Assembly: GCA_023957995.1 (NCBI GenBank)
Contig: JAMLGK010000006.1
Coordinates: 62,001-126,000 of the forward strand
Length of the DNA: 64,000 nucleotides
Direction of reading: 5' to 3'
Source of the DNA: Microthrixaceae bacterium
GTDB lineage: Bacteria; Actinomycetota; Acidimicrobiia; Acidimicrobiales; Microtrichaceae
A program made the translations under genes and the position numbers. This document shows positions 40,511-51,940 of this stretch, in pieces. Within the stretch, counting starts at the first letter, position 1; each line of letters starts with the position of its first letter. A model generated the notes under the pieces. That model was not told where the DNA came from. It worked only from the letters and a program-made list of their open reading frames with translations, and made no database searches.

Positions 40511-41653
40511 TCATTTCCGTCGTTCTCCTGATTTGCGACCTGTTCCTGAGCTCCGTTTGCGGGTGCTCTTCTGGCCCGACGATGAAGTTCCGTTCGACTT
40601 CTCGTGAGCCTTCTGACTCTTCACAGTCCTGCCCGGGCTGCGATCCGGCTCACTACTGCCCTTGTCCTTGCCCGCCCTGTCCTTGCCCGCCTTCGACGAT
40701 TTGGACGCGGAAGACTTCGCAGAGGACGCCTTCGAGGCCTTCGCAGAGCTCTTCGACTTGGCGTCGATCGCCTTCGAACCGGCCTTGGCTGACTTCGATG
40801 ACGAATCCCTCGACTTGGCCTCGATCGGGCCGTCGTCACGGTGCTTGGAGTAGATGCTGTGGGTTATGTACTGGTTCGTGCCTATCCGGCACAGGTTCTG
40901 GGTGCACCAGTACAACGCAAGGCCGGCGGGGAATCCGAACGAGATGATCGGCAGGAAGAACGGCATGAACTTCATGATCATCTGCTGCTGTGGATTCGCC
41001 GCTGCCCCGGTGTTCCGCCTCTGCAACTGGCGGTTCTGGATGAGCCCCGTAGCGAGCATGATTCCCAGAAGCGCGAAGTAGGGGATCGCCACCAGAAGCC
41101 CGATCTTGAGGGCATCGCCGGCCGACAGGCTCAGGTCCATCCCGAGGAAGTTCATGTCACTGGTGCTGCTCAGCGCCTTGTACATGGCGCTGTCGGGGTT
41201 GAGATGTGACGGCTGGAACACCTGATCGGTGAACACCCAGGGGGTGAGTGGCTGATCGGTGACGGTCTGACCGGCGATGTGTCCCAGGCCACTGCCCAGA
41301 CCACCAGCTCGCACGGTGAGACCGCGCATGAGTTGATACATGATGATGAACACCGGCATCTGGGCCAACAAGGGCAGGCAACCACCGAGGGGGTTGATCT
41401 TGTGCTCCTTGTAGAAGGCCATCATCTCGGCGTTCATCTTCTCGCGGTCGTTCTTGTACTTTTCCTGAATCCGCTTCATTTCCGGTTGGAGACGCTGCAT
41501 CTCGAGCATCGACCGGGTGCTCTTGACCGTCAGCGGAGTGATCAGGACCATCACGAGGACCGTCAGCCCCATGATGGCGAACCCATAACTGGGCACCAGC
41601 GTGTAGAAGAAGTTCATGACCGACCCGAGGGCGTCGAAGAGTGGCTCGAACAT
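40511..41653 (-). CDS. yidC: Membrane protein insertase YidC
   Basis: 380 residues. Five membrane segments typical of Gram-positive-type YidC: FFYTLVPSYGFAIMGLTVLVMVLITPLTVKSTRSM, LGGCLPLLAQMPVFIIMYQLMRGL, ALKIGLLVAIPYFALLGIMLATG and MPFFLPIISFGFPAGLALYWCTQNL; the cytoplasmic coiled loop (QRLQPEMKRIQEKYKNDREKMNAEMMAFYKEHKINP) is conserved. The C-terminal 110 residues are Lys/Ser-rich and probably bind ribosomes. ATG 41653 is set by AGGAG 6 nt upstream and shares one base with the yidD stop; the longer open frame is a shadow. Confidence 0.96.
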   Translation of the reverse strand: MFEPLFDALGSVMNFFYTLVPSYGFAIMGLTVLVMVLITPLTVKSTRSMLEMQRLQPEMKRIQEKYKNDREKMNAEMMAFYKEHKINPLGGCLPLLAQMPVFIIMYQLMRGLTVRAGGLGSGLGHIAGQTVTDQPLTPWVFTDQVFQPSHLNPDSAMYKALSSTSDMNFLGMDLSLSAGDALKIGLLVAIPYFALLGIMLATGLIQNRQLQRRNTGAAANPQQQMIMKFMPFFLPIISFGFPAGLALYWCTQNLCRIGTNQYITHSIYSKHRDDGPIEAKSRDSSSKSAKAGSKAIDAKSKSSAKASKASSAKSSASKSSKAGKDRAGKDKGSSEPDRSPGRTVKSQKAHEKSNGTSSSGQKSTRKRSSGTGRKSGERRK

Positions 41654-42009
41654 CAGTTCTCCTTGGACTTCGGCTTGGGTTCGGGGACCGGGTCGTACCC
41701 GGAAGTGCCCCAGGGTTGGCAACGGGCTATGCGCTTGACCGACAACCAGCCGCCCTTGATGGCACCGTGGGCCTCCAGGGCCTCCAGGGCATACGTGGAG
41801 CAGCTCGGCACATGCCGACACGGTGAGGGCCGACCCTCTGATGCCATCTGATACCAGCGAACCGGCGCCATGGCGGCACGTGCGGGCCACGGGGCTGTCC
41901 CCAGGTCGGTGTCGACCTCAGCTGTCTTGACCTGAGATGGACTGACCTCAGATGTACTGGCGTGAATTGTGCTGATCTGGTGGTCGTTCGCTGGTTCCGC
42001 GTCGCTCAT
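41653..42009 (-). CDS. yidD: Membrane protein insertion efficiency factor YidD
   Basis: 118 residues. The family core is [59 protein letters not shown] with its conserved cysteines. A 45-residue Ser/Thr/Asp-rich N-terminus precedes it; many YidD proteins lack this. ATG 42009 overlaps the rnpA stop (ATGA). It sits between rnpA and yidC as in most bacteria. Confidence 0.94.
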   Translation of the reverse strand: MSDAEPANDHQISTIHASTSEVSPSQVKTAEVDTDLGTAPWPARAAMAPVRWYQMASEGRPSPCRHVPSCSTYALEALEAHGAIKGGWLSVKRIARCQPWGTSGYDPVPEPKPKSKEN

Positions 42010-42386
42010 GGCGTCTCCGATGATGGTTTCACCGCTGCAGTGGCCGCCCGTGAGTTCAACTGCGCCACCGCAGAGTTGAACCAGGCTTGCAGCTGACGGT
42101 GATCCGGTTCGGTCGAGCAGGGCAGAACGTTCACCAGGAACCACCCCTGGGGGAGGTTTCCCGATCGCTCCTGGTCAGAGATGATCGCTCGCAGGCGCCG
42201 CCGCGCACGGTTTCGCCGCACGGCCGGACCGAACGAACGCGGGATGGCGAAGGCCACACCAGGGCCCTCGGGTTCTTGTTCGGGATCGGGGGGTGCGCAG
42301 GTGATACGCAAGCGTCCCTCACGCACGGTGGTGCCGTGCGCGCGGAGATGATTGAAATGCGTCCGCCGTTGGAGGCGTGCCACCAT
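42006..42386 (-). CDS. rnpA: Ribonuclease P protein component
   Basis: 126 residues. [30 protein letters not shown] and [22 protein letters not shown] RNR motif ([21 protein letters not shown]) identify RnpA, which assists the RNase P RNA in cutting tRNA 5' leaders. It lies 13 bp after rpmH and is coupled to yidD. Confidence 0.95.
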   Translation of the reverse strand: MVARLQRRTHFNHLRAHGTTVREGRLRITCAPPDPEQEPEGPGVAFAIPRSFGPAVRRNRARRRLRAIISDQERSGNLPQGWFLVNVLPCSTEPDHRQLQAWFNSAVAQLNSRAATAAVKPSSETP

Positions 42387-42399
42387 CGGAGGACCCTGC

Positions 42400-42534
42400 T
42401 CACGCCGACAGGCGTTGGCGTCCCTTGCGGCGTCGGTTCTTGATGATGGACCTTCCCGCCCGGTCCGACATGCGATGCCGAAACCCGTGCTTGCGGGCCC
42501 GACGTCGCTTGTTGGGCTGATACGTGCGCTTCAC
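42400..42534 (-). CDS. rpmH: 50S ribosomal protein L34
   Basis: 44 residues: [44 protein letters not shown] is the complete L34 in three short stretches of the highly basic pattern. GTG 42534 has GGAGA about 4 nt upstream. The frame stays open upstream but without a site. A TAGCGT hexamer (42575-42570, minus) may be its -10. Confidence 0.97.
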   Translation of the reverse strand: MKRTYQPNKRRRARKHGFRHRMSDRAGRSIIKNRRRKGRQRLSA

Positions 42535-42636
42535 AGTCTCTCCGGTCCTTCTTAGGCGGTAACCATCCAACGCTATGCCAAAGCCACTGGTGGGCGCCAA
42601 CCGTCGGCTACCGGGTCCGAGCCCGGTTGCCAGTTC

Positions 42637-42665
42637 GAGGTCCGTTGGCTAGTTTCGCCTCTCGC
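42637..42665 (+). promoter_or_regulatory. Putative dnaA promoter
   Basis: TTGCCA (42637-42642) and TAGTTT (42660-42665) are separated by 17 nt, the best -35/-10 pair in the region. Transcription would start near 42672, about 105 nt before the dnaA start, and run through three DnaA-box-like sites. Confidence 0.5.
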
Positions 42666-42698
42666 TGTGCCGAGTCCGGCCGGTTCTGTCCTGCACGG

Positions 42699-42731
42699 TT
42701 CTCCACAGCATGTGGATTCACCTGTGGATGG
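42699..42731. promoter_or_regulatory. DnaA-box-like sites upstream of dnaA (origin part 1)
   Basis: TTCTCCACA (42699-42707), TGTGGATTC (42711-42719) and TGTGGATGG (42723-42731) are each one or two bases off the consensus TTNTCCACA. They lie between rpmH and dnaA, downstream of the putative dnaA promoter, and could give autoregulation and origin function. No AT-rich unwinding element is obvious. Confidence 0.55.
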
Positions 42732-42776
42732 CCGCGCCCGGCCGCCAACTCGGTGATGATTGGGAGGACGGCCGAT

Positions 42777-44159
42777 TTGAGCACAGACGCCGCTGCTGTA
42801 TGGGATTCCGCCGCCTCCGCCCTGTCCGAGCAGGTCACCGACACGGTGTGGAATTCCACTTTCCGCGACATCGCGGCCACCGACCTGGACGGGTCCACCC
42901 TCAAGCTCTCGGTGCCCAGTCAGGTACTCCGCCAGAGGATCGAGCAACGCTACCTGGGTCTGATCGAAGCGGTCCTGACCGACGAGGGCCACGGTGAACT
43001 CAGCGTCGTCCTGGAAGTCGACGTCGAGGCAGATGGGGGCGCAGCGAACGCCCATGAGCCCTCGAACGTGATCAACCTCACCGAGGACGACGGCCGTTCC
43101 CCACGCAAGGATCCAACGCCGCGCCTGCCTCCCGACGCTGTCGTGAGGCGCTACACCTTCGACACCTTCGTGACGGGGCCCTCCAATCGGTTCGCCCACG
43201 CCGCTGCCCTGTCGGTCGCGGAGACGCCCGCGCGCAGCTACAACCCCTTGTTCGTCTACGGAGGTGCCGGTCTCGGCAAGACCCACCTGTTGCAGGCGAT
43301 CTCCAGCTACGTCAAGGAGAACTACCCGACGTTCCGGGTGCGTTACATCTCCACCGAGACCATGCTCAACGAGTTCGTCGAGGCAATCCGCAACAACACC
43401 CAACAGGTCTTCAAGCAGCGTTACCGCGAGATAGACGTGCTGTTGGTCGACGACATCCAGTTCATGGAGGGCAAGGAGCAGCTGCAGGAGGAGTTCTTCC
43501 ACACCTTCAACACGCTCCACGATGCCCAGCGCCAGATCGTCCTCTCCTCGGACCGACCACCAGACGCCATCCCCACGCTCGAGGACCGGCTTCGCAGCCG
43601 TTTCAAGATGGGGCTGATCACCGACATCCAACCGCCCGACTTCGAGACCCGTCTGGCGATCCTGCAGAAGAAGGGTGACCGCGCCGGATCGCGCGTGCCA
43701 CCCGACGTGCTCGAGTTCATCGCGACGAACATCACCTACAACATCCGCGAACTCGAGGGCGCCCTGATCCGCGTCAACGCTTATGCCTCTTTGAACGACA
43801 CGGAACTCACGGTTCCATTGGCCCAGGACATCCTCTCCGATGTCCTGAATGCCTCGAAACCCCGTCTGATAACCGCCACGATGATCCTCGAGGCAGCAGG
43901 AAAGCAGTTCGGGTTCACCGAGGAACAGTTGTGCAGCACCAAGCGCTCGAGGGACCTGGTCCACGCGCGCCAGGTGAGCATGTACGTGTGTAGGGAACTG
44001 ACCGACCTCTCCTATCCCCAGATAGGAGCCGAGTACGGCGGCAAGGATCACTCGACGGTGATCTACGCATACGAGAAGATCTCCCAGCTCATGGAGGAAC
44101 GGCGCAAGACCTACGAGGATGTGACCACCCTCGTCCAGACGCTCCTGGCCGGAAAGTGA
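42777..44159 (+). CDS. dnaA: Chromosomal replication initiator DnaA
   Basis: 460 residues. Domain I (STDAAAVWDSAASALSEQVTDTVWNSTFRDIAATD), a short domain II, the AAA+ domain (YTFDTFVTGPSNRFAHAAALSVAETP; Walker A GGAGLGKTHLLQAI; Walker B VDDIQFMEGKEQLQEEFFHTFN) and the DNA-binding domain IV (ICRELTDLSYPQIGAEYGGKDHSTVIYAYEKI, with the cysteine preceded by YV). TTG 42777 is inferred: GGGAGG lies 9 nt upstream and the protein then begins like other actinobacterial DnaA; ATG 42756 would place the site inside the gene. It marks the origin, and gene directions diverge from it. Confidence 0.96.
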   Translation: MSTDAAAVWDSAASALSEQVTDTVWNSTFRDIAATDLDGSTLKLSVPSQVLRQRIEQRYLGLIEAVLTDEGHGELSVVLEVDVEADGGAANAHEPSNVINLTEDDGRSPRKDPTPRLPPDAVVRRYTFDTFVTGPSNRFAHAAALSVAETPARSYNPLFVYGGAGLGKTHLLQAISSYVKENYPTFRVRYISTETMLNEFVEAIRNNTQQVFKQRYREIDVLLVDDIQFMEGKEQLQEEFFHTFNTLHDAQRQIVLSSDRPPDAIPTLEDRLRSRFKMGLITDIQPPDFETRLAILQKKGDRAGSRVPPDVLEFIATNITYNIRELEGALIRVNAYASLNDTELTVPLAQDILSDVLNASKPRLITATMILEAAGKQFGFTEEQLCSTKRSRDLVHARQVSMYVCRELTDLSYPQIGAEYGGKDHSTVIYAYEKISQLMEERRKTYEDVTTLVQTLLAGK

Positions 44160-44170
44160 GATGACTGGGA

Positions 44171-44382
44171 TGTGGATCGCGCCGGTAGTCCGTTGTAGCG
44201 ATCATGTCGGGCGCCACCGGATTCGCTGTGGAAGTGAGCGCGGTCGCGCGGGGGATTACCCCGTCCCACGGCCCGGTCATGCACAACCACGCGTGAAATT
44301 ACAGCGATGGCCTGTCGAGTCGGTCGAATCCCTGTGGACACCACAGCCCTACGCAACACTGGGCCGCGCTAGGTTCTCCACA
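44171..44382. promoter_or_regulatory. DnaA-box-like sites between dnaA and dnaN (origin part 2)
   Basis: TGTGGATCG (44171-44179), TGTGGAAGT (44227-44235), TGTGGACAC (44333-44341) and TTCTCCACA (44374-44382) lie in the 297-bp dnaA-dnaN gap, on both strands. With the upstream group they suggest that oriC spans or flanks dnaA. Short AT-richer runs (GTGAAATTACAG near 44293) are the only unwinding candidates. Confidence 0.6.
44370..44375 (+). promoter_or_regulatory. -10 hexamer TAGGTT for dnaN, overlapping a DnaA box
   Basis: TAGGTT shares two bases with the DnaA-box-like TTCTCCACA at 44374-44382, so DnaA binding there would block or modulate this promoter. Confidence 0.4.
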
Positions 44383-44402
44383 TTCAGACAGCCCCTACTA
44401 CT

Positions 44403-44441
44403 CCCACTACCCGTTTCACACGCGCGTCCAGCGGTAGTGGG
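44403..44441 (+). repeat. Inverted repeat in the dnaN leader
   Basis: CCCACTACC (44403-44411) and GGTAGTGGG (44433-44441) are a perfect 9-bp inverted repeat around 21 nt, ending 15 bp before the dnaN start. It may be an RNA hairpin or an operator. Confidence 0.6.
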
Positions 44442-44456
44442 GAAAGCGAGAACTAG

Positions 44457-45548
44457 GTGAAGTTTCGATGTGAACGCGACGTGCTGGTCGAGGCCCTTGC
44501 CATGGCCGGCCGCGCCTCCACCACGCGCAATGTCCTACCTGTTCTCTCCGGTGTACGTCTCTCCCTCACAGGAGATCGACTGTCGGTCACCGGTAGCGAC
44601 CTGGAACTCACGATCACCTCGTGGATCGAGGTGGCCGGTGCACAGGACGGGGTCGCAGTGCTGCCTGCCAAGTTGGCCGCCGACATCGTCCGGCACTTCG
44701 AGCCCGGCGCGATCGAGATAGATGCCACGGGTGACCGACCGCGCGTCTCTGGTGGTCGATCGGAGTTCTTCTTGAATTCAATGCCGGCTGACGAGTACCC
44801 GAGTCGACCCGAACCCGTCGGCGAATCGGTGACCCTTGCTGCCGGGGACCTCTCCGAGGGGCTCCGCCAGGTGGTCAAGGCGGCGTCCACCGACGACAGC
44901 CGTCCCGTGCTCACCGGCGTGCTGATGGCCGCCGAGGACGAGGGTCTGCGACTGGTGTCCACCGATTCATATCGTTTGGCGGTCCGCGATCTTCCCGGCG
45001 CGGCGGTGCTCCGCGCCGGCCAGCAGGTGTTGGTGCCGTCCCGCGCGCTCAACGAGGTGGCCCGCGTACTCGACGAGGACGACAGCGTCTCTCTCGTGCT
45101 CAGCGAGAACGACGTGACATTCGAGCTCGGCGACCTCCACATCACCACACAGCTGATCCAGGGTGATTTTCCCGACTACCGCAAGCTGATTCCCTCGACC
45201 CGGCCCCAACCGCTGGTGGTGAACCGACAGTCGTTCATGGACGCCCTGCGTCGCGTGAAGTTGATGGCGGCCGAACACACTCCGGTGCGTCTCACGATGG
45301 CAACCGACTCACTCGTGTTGCGCACGGTCAACACCGATCTCGGCGAGGCGGTGGAAGAGGTCGATGCCAAGTACGACGGTGAGGAACTACCGGTGGCGTT
45401 CAACCCCGAGTACCTCCTGCACGGTCTCGAGGTCACCCCCGGCGACGAGGTGTCACTCGAGAGCACCGACGCCTCCAAGCCCGCGATGTTGCGTGCGGTG
45501 GACTCCGAGGAGTTCCTCTACCTGTTGATGCCCGTGAGGGTGTCCTGA
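44457..45548 (+). CDS. dnaN: DNA polymerase III beta sliding clamp
   Basis: 363 residues, three clamp folds. MKFRCERDVLVEALAMAGRASTTRNVLPVLSGVRLSLTGDRLSVTGSDLELTIT, KAASTDDSRPVLTGVLM and TDSYRLAVR are typical, and the C-terminus LYLLMPVRVS ends with the conserved MPVR. The clamp tethers polymerases to DNA. GTG 44457 fits the family start; the AG-rich stretch before it (GGGGAAAGCGAGA) is a poor ribosome site. Confidence 0.97.
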   Translation: MKFRCERDVLVEALAMAGRASTTRNVLPVLSGVRLSLTGDRLSVTGSDLELTITSWIEVAGAQDGVAVLPAKLAADIVRHFEPGAIEIDATGDRPRVSGGRSEFFLNSMPADEYPSRPEPVGESVTLAAGDLSEGLRQVVKAASTDDSRPVLTGVLMAAEDEGLRLVSTDSYRLAVRDLPGAAVLRAGQQVLVPSRALNEVARVLDEDDSVSLVLSENDVTFELGDLHITTQLIQGDFPDYRKLIPSTRPQPLVVNRQSFMDALRRVKLMAAEHTPVRLTMATDSLVLRTVNTDLGEAVEEVDAKYDGEELPVAFNPEYLLHGLEVTPGDEVSLESTDASKPAMLRAVDSEEFLYLLMPVRVS

Positions 45549-45552
45549 CCGG

Positions 45553-46641
45553 GTGCAGCTCCTCGAACTGTGGTTGACCGATTTCCGGTCACACGAGTCG
45601 GTGCACCTGGAGTGTCCGAGCGGTCTGAGTGCCTTCGTGGGCGCCAACGGAATGGGCAAGTCCAATCTTCTGGAGGCCATTGGATATCTGGCGACCCTGT
45701 CGTCGTTCCGCGGTGTGCCCGGGGACGCCCTGATCCGCTCGGGTGCCGATACCGCCGTGGTACGGGCCAGGGTGATCTCGGATGACCGTGAACACCTGGT
45801 CGAAGCAGAGATAGTGCGCGGGCGTCCGAACAGGGTGCTGGTGGATCGACAGCGGCTGCGGCGCACGCGGGATCTGCTCGGCACCCTGCGGGTCAGTGTC
45901 TTCTCACCCGATGACCTGTCCCTGGTGAAGGGCTCTCCCGGGTTGCGACGTGACTACCTCGATGATCTGGCCGTGTCGCTGCACCCGCGCAACGATGCGG
46001 TGCGCAGTGACTGGGAGAAGGCGCTCCGCCAACGAAATGCGCTGCTGAAACAGGTAGCGGGGCGACTCGACGATTCCGCCGGACTGACTCTGGATGTGTG
46101 GGACTCCAAGGCGGCACAGGCCGGGACGCGGCTGATGGAGATCCGGCGCACTCTCATAGAGCGGCTCGCCACCTCGGTGGAGACCGCCTACCAACAACTC
46201 TCGGGCAGTCAACAGCGGGTGGATCTCGTCTATGAGCCGTCTTGTGCAGATGACCTGCTCGAGACGCTGCGTTCGGAGCGCGAGGTGGACATTCGAAGGC
46301 GCCTGACGACCCTGGGACCGCATCGCGACGAACTGCGGATCACGCTCGACGGCATGCCCTCGCGCACCCACTGCTCCCAGGGCGAGCAGAGATGTCTCGC
46401 GTTGTCGTTGCGCCTGGCGGGTCATCGGGAGGTGGCCCGAGAGGTGGGCACAGCGCCTGTGCTTCTCCTCGACGATGTGTTCAGCGAGTTGGATCCGAGC
46501 CGCTGCGAGGCGTTGGTGCGGGCGTTGCCGGAGGGCCAGTCCTTTCTCACGGCCGCCTCCGGTCTGCCTGAATCGGTTCACCCCGATCGCGTGATCCAGG
46601 TGACCCGCGAGGGACTGGTCGAACGAGCGGGAGCCAACTGA
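45553..46641 (+). CDS. recF: DNA replication and repair protein RecF
   Basis: 362 residues, an SMC-like ATPase that helps load RecA at gaps. N-terminus MQLLELWLTDFRSHESVHLE, Walker A VGANGMGKSNLLEAI, signature region HCSQGEQRCLALSLRLA and Walker B APVLLLDDVFSELDPSRC. It starts 4 bp after the dnaN stop, so the two are cotranscribed. Confidence 0.96.
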   Translation: MQLLELWLTDFRSHESVHLECPSGLSAFVGANGMGKSNLLEAIGYLATLSSFRGVPGDALIRSGADTAVVRARVISDDREHLVEAEIVRGRPNRVLVDRQRLRRTRDLLGTLRVSVFSPDDLSLVKGSPGLRRDYLDDLAVSLHPRNDAVRSDWEKALRQRNALLKQVAGRLDDSAGLTLDVWDSKAAQAGTRLMEIRRTLIERLATSVETAYQQLSGSQQRVDLVYEPSCADDLLETLRSEREVDIRRRLTTLGPHRDELRITLDGMPSRTHCSQGEQRCLALSLRLAGHREVAREVGTAPVLLLDDVFSELDPSRCEALVRALPEGQSFLTAASGLPESVHPDRVIQVTREGLVERAGAN

Positions 46642-46700
46642 GCAACGGCGAACGTTGTCGTCGGCGAGCGTTGTCGTCGGGGAGTCCCTCCGAGCGGGGG

Positions 46701-46706
46701 TAGTTT
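46701..46706 (+). promoter_or_regulatory. -10 hexamer TAGTTT of leaderless DUF721 gene
   Basis: TAGTTT is followed by 6 nt and ATG 46713. Confidence 0.55.
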
Positions 46707-46712
46707 GGGCCG

Positions 46713-47081
46713 ATGGCACGATCGTCCCGCCCGGCAGCGTCGTTCCATCCGCCAGTGTCGTCCCATGGGACTGGGCCCGGCCCGGAACCCGTGCCGTTGG
46801 TGGACTCCCTGGAACTGCTGCAGAGGTACCTGGGCACCGCGCGGCCATCGGCGATAGCGGTCCTGCAGGACAGTTGGCGTCAGATCATCGGATCACGTCT
46901 GGCTGATCGTTGTGAGCTGAGGTCACTCCATCACGGACGGTTGGTGATCGCGAGCGACGATCCGGGCGTGGCCGAACAACTCCGTTGGATGTCTGTTGAC
47001 CTGTGTGCTGCGGCCAACGCGGTGATCGGATCCCGGGACGTGATCGAGGTCGAGGTGCGGGTGGGTTCGGGGGGTTCCTGA
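46713..47081 (+). CDS. DUF721 (DciA-like) protein
   Basis: 122 residues. The DUF721 pattern is in LELLQRYLGTARPSAIAVLQDSWRQIIGSRLADRCELRSLHHGRLVIASDDPGVAEQLRWM. DciA proteins help load the DnaB helicase in bacteria without DnaC; between recF and gyrB this is the standard actinobacterial place. The N-terminal 25 residues are disordered. Whether it acts on the intein-derived DnaB encoded at 15-17 kb is an inference. Confidence 0.87.
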   Translation: MARSSRPAASFHPPVSSHGTGPGPEPVPLVDSLELLQRYLGTARPSAIAVLQDSWRQIIGSRLADRCELRSLHHGRLVIASDDPGVAEQLRWMSVDLCAAANAVIGSRDVIEVEVRVGSGGS

Positions 47082-47129
47082 GGGTCGCCCGACCCCAGTG
47101 TGGTGGCGGGCCGCTACCCCGTGCAGTGG

Positions 47130-47135
47130 TACGAT
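47130..47135 (+). promoter_or_regulatory. -10 hexamer TACGAT upstream of gyrB
   Basis: TACGAT lies about 110 nt before the gyrB start and upstream of a perfect DnaA box. Confidence 0.4.
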
Positions 47136-47178
47136 GGTGCCGGTCCCCCGGACACGCGTCACTCCCTTGATCCACAGG

Positions 47179-47187
47179 TTATCCACA
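47179..47187 (+). promoter_or_regulatory. Perfect DnaA box TTATCCACA before gyrB
   Basis: TTATCCACA matches the canonical consensus exactly; TTGATCCACA just upstream (47168-47177) is a partial match. It lies in the DUF721-gyrB gap. Confidence 0.65.
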
Positions 47188-47233
47188 GCCGCGATCGAGT
47201 TGAGAGTCACTACGGAACCGGGCACCGTCGTGA

Positions 47234-49273
<2,040 letters not shown>

Positions 49274-49293
49274 ACAAGGACGGTGCACGCGCG

Positions 49294-51939
49294 ATGAGTG
49301 ACAACCCAACGGACTCCGGTCCCGACGAATCAGGTTCCGATGAGCCGGGGCCCGATCAGCCGGTCTCGTCGATCGGGGCCATCGATTCGATCGAGATCCA
49401 ACAGGAGATGGAGCAGTCGTTCCTCGACTACGCGATGTCGGTCATCGTCTCGAGGGCCCTGCCCGACGTGCGCGACGGGCTCAAGCCCGTCCATCGTCGG
49501 ATTCTCTGGGCGATGCACGATGCCGGACTGAGGCCCGACCGCAACCACAAGAAGTCGGCCACGGTCGTCGGCGATGTGATCGGCAAGTACCACCCCCACG
49601 GTGACCAGGCGGTCTACGACGCACTGGTTCGCATGGGTCAGACCTTCTCGCTGCGGCACCCATTGGTGGATCCGCACGGCAACTTCGGCTCACCGTCGGA
49701 CCCACCTGCTGCCTACCGCTACACGGAGTGCCGACTGTCCAACATCGCGATGCAGATGCTGGCCGGGATCGACGAGGAGACCGTCGACTTCGCACCGACG
49801 TTCGATGCCTCCGGCGACGAACCCACGGTGTTGCCAGGGAGGTTCCCGAACCTGCTGGTAAACGGCAGCCAGGGAATCGCTGTCGGCATGGCGACCAACA
49901 TCCCCACCCACAACCTGGGTGAGGTCATCGACGCAACCGTTCACCTGCTCGACAACCCCGACGCCACCACCGACGAGCTGATGGAGTTCGTGCAGGGTCC
50001 TGACTTCCCGACCGGCGGGATGATCATGGGCCGTGCGGGCCTGGTCTCGGCGTTCCGGACCGGCCGCGGTTCGGTGAAGCTGCGCGCACGTGCCGAGATC
50101 GAGGAGTACTCGGGCGGCGAACGGATCATCGTCACCGAGATTCCCTACCAGACCTCCGTGGAGGGCATCTCCGAGAAGATCGCCGAGTTGGCCAACGCCG
50201 GAACCGTCGAGGGCATACGTGAGATCCGTGACGAACGCGCCAGGGGAGCCACCCGCCTGGTCATCGAACTCAAGCGTGACGCCAACGCGTATGTGATCCT
50301 CAACAACCTCTACAAGCACAGCCCGCTGCAGATCAGCTTCGGTGTGAACATGGTCGCCCTCGTCGACGGTGTGCCGCGCACGCTCACGTTGCGCGACGCG
50401 CTCGTGCACTACGTGGCCCACCAGGTCGAGGTGGTCACCCGGCGTTCGCAGTTCAGGCTCGACAAGGCCGAGCGCCGGGCGCACATCGTGGAGGGGTTCC
50501 TCAAGGCCCTCGACCAGATCGACGAGATCATCGTGGCCATCCGTGCCTCAGCTGACCGTGCGGCTGCGATCGTGGCACTGCAGGACGAAGCCTTCGGCTT
50601 CAGCGAGATCCAGGCCACCGAGATCGTCGACATGCGGCTGTCCACCCTCACCCGGTTGGGTCGGGAACGCTTGGACGAGGAGTTGGCGCAACTGCGCGAG
50701 ACCATCGCGGAACTCCAGGCGATCCTCTCCGACGACGGGCGACTCCGGGCCACGATCTCCTCCGAACTCGCCGACATCCGCGAGGAGTTCGCGACCCCGC
50801 GGCGCTCCACCCTCGAACACGACGACGGCGACCTCGATGTCGAGGATCTCATCGACGACGAGGACGTCGTGGTGCTGATGACCGATCGTGGCTACCTGAA
50901 GCGCGTTTCGGCCGATGCCTTCCGCACCCAGGGCCGCGGCGGCAGGGGTGTCGCCGGGGCGAAGTTGCGCGAGGAGGACGTGATCACACACCTGCTCCAC
51001 ACCTCGGCGCACGCGTACCTGTTGTTCTTCTCCAATCGGGGCAAGGTCTACCGGCTCAAGGCCCACCGGATCCCACAGCGGGACCGCAATGCCCAGGGCC
51101 AGGCCATCGTGAACCTGCTCAACCTCGCCCCCGAGGAGCGCATCGAAGCGATCATCGACACCCGCGACTACGAGACACACCGCTACCTCTTCTTCGTGAC
51201 CCGCAAGGGTGTGGTCAAGAAGACCGCATTCAACGCCTATGACAGCTCGCGCAGCGATGGTCTGATAGCGATCGGACTGCGCGACGGCGACGAGTTGGTG
51301 AGGGTGTTGCCGACCTCGGGAGGCGACGACCTGCTCGTGGTGACGCGCGACGGCAAGGGAATCCGGTTCTCGGAGGAGAACGTGCGTGCCATGGGCCGTA
51401 CGGCGAGCGGAGTCCGGGGGATCCGGCTGCTGGGCGACGACCTGGTCGTCGGTGCAGGCGCGGTCAAGAGCGACGACGACGTGCTCCTCACCGTGACCGA
51501 CAGGGGATTCGGGAAGCGCACCTCGATGGACAACTTCACCCGTCGCGGCCGTGGTGGGCAGGGCGTACGCGCCCATCGGTTGCCCGCGGACCGGGGAGTG
51601 CTGGTCAACGGATTCCTCGTCGAGCCCGACGACGACGTGCTGATGATCACCGATGGTGGGGTGGTGATCAGGACCTCGGTCGACGACATCTCCATCCAGG
51701 GCAGGGACGCCTCGGGAGTGCGCGTCATGCACCCGGGAGAATCGAATCGCGTGGCTGCGGTGGCGCGGGTGCTCGCCAGCGATCCCGACGAGGACGACGC
51801 CGAGGACGGGTCCCCCGACTCCGGTGGGCCGTCGATCGGTGAGCACGGCGATGGCGACGCCGGCGATGGCGACCGATCGGGGGAAGCAACCGATGAGGCG
51901 GCCGCCGGCGGTGAGATCCAGGGTGACGAACAGGACTGA
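49294..51939 (+). CDS. gyrA: DNA gyrase subunit A
   Basis: 881 residues. The breakage-reunion domain has [49 protein letters not shown] and the active Tyr in [11 protein letters not shown]. The C-terminal beta-pinwheel carries the GyrA box QGRGGRG (in [12 protein letters not shown]), needed for DNA wrapping, so this is gyrase rather than topoisomerase IV. The position equal to Ser83 of E. coli is Gln. An acidic tail of 60 residues follows the last blade. It lies 56 bp after gyrB. Confidence 0.97.
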   Translation: MSDNPTDSGPDESGSDEPGPDQPVSSIGAIDSIEIQQEMEQSFLDYAMSVIVSRALPDVRDGLKPVHRRILWAMHDAGLRPDRNHKKSATVVGDVIGKYHPHGDQAVYDALVRMGQTFSLRHPLVDPHGNFGSPSDPPAAYRYTECRLSNIAMQMLAGIDEETVDFAPTFDASGDEPTVLPGRFPNLLVNGSQGIAVGMATNIPTHNLGEVIDATVHLLDNPDATTDELMEFVQGPDFPTGGMIMGRAGLVSAFRTGRGSVKLRARAEIEEYSGGERIIVTEIPYQTSVEGISEKIAELANAGTVEGIREIRDERARGATRLVIELKRDANAYVILNNLYKHSPLQISFGVNMVALVDGVPRTLTLRDALVHYVAHQVEVVTRRSQFRLDKAERRAHIVEGFLKALDQIDEIIVAIRASADRAAAIVALQDEAFGFSEIQATEIVDMRLSTLTRLGRERLDEELAQLRETIAELQAILSDDGRLRATISSELADIREEFATPRRSTLEHDDGDLDVEDLIDDEDVVVLMTDRGYLKRVSADAFRTQGRGGRGVAGAKLREEDVITHLLHTSAHAYLLFFSNRGKVYRLKAHRIPQRDRNAQGQAIVNLLNLAPEERIEAIIDTRDYETHRYLFFVTRKGVVKKTAFNAYDSSRSDGLIAIGLRDGDELVRVLPTSGGDDLLVVTRDGKGIRFSEENVRAMGRTASGVRGIRLLGDDLVVGAGAVKSDDDVLLTVTDRGFGKRTSMDNFTRRGRGGQGVRAHRLPADRGVLVNGFLVEPDDDVLMITDGGVVIRTSVDDISIQGRDASGVRVMHPGESNRVAAVARVLASDPDEDDAEDGSPDSGGPSIGEHGDGDAGDGDRSGEATDEAAAGGEIQGDEQD

Positions 51940-51940
51940 A

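Noticed and set aside
42573..44051. A 492-codon minus-strand frame opposite dnaA
   Set aside because: Shadow of dnaA; no motif and no start signal.
49594..49602. Gln in the GyrA QRDR as an acquired resistance mutation
   Set aside because: The neighbouring residues also differ from model species, so a natural lineage variant is more likely; reported only as a variant.
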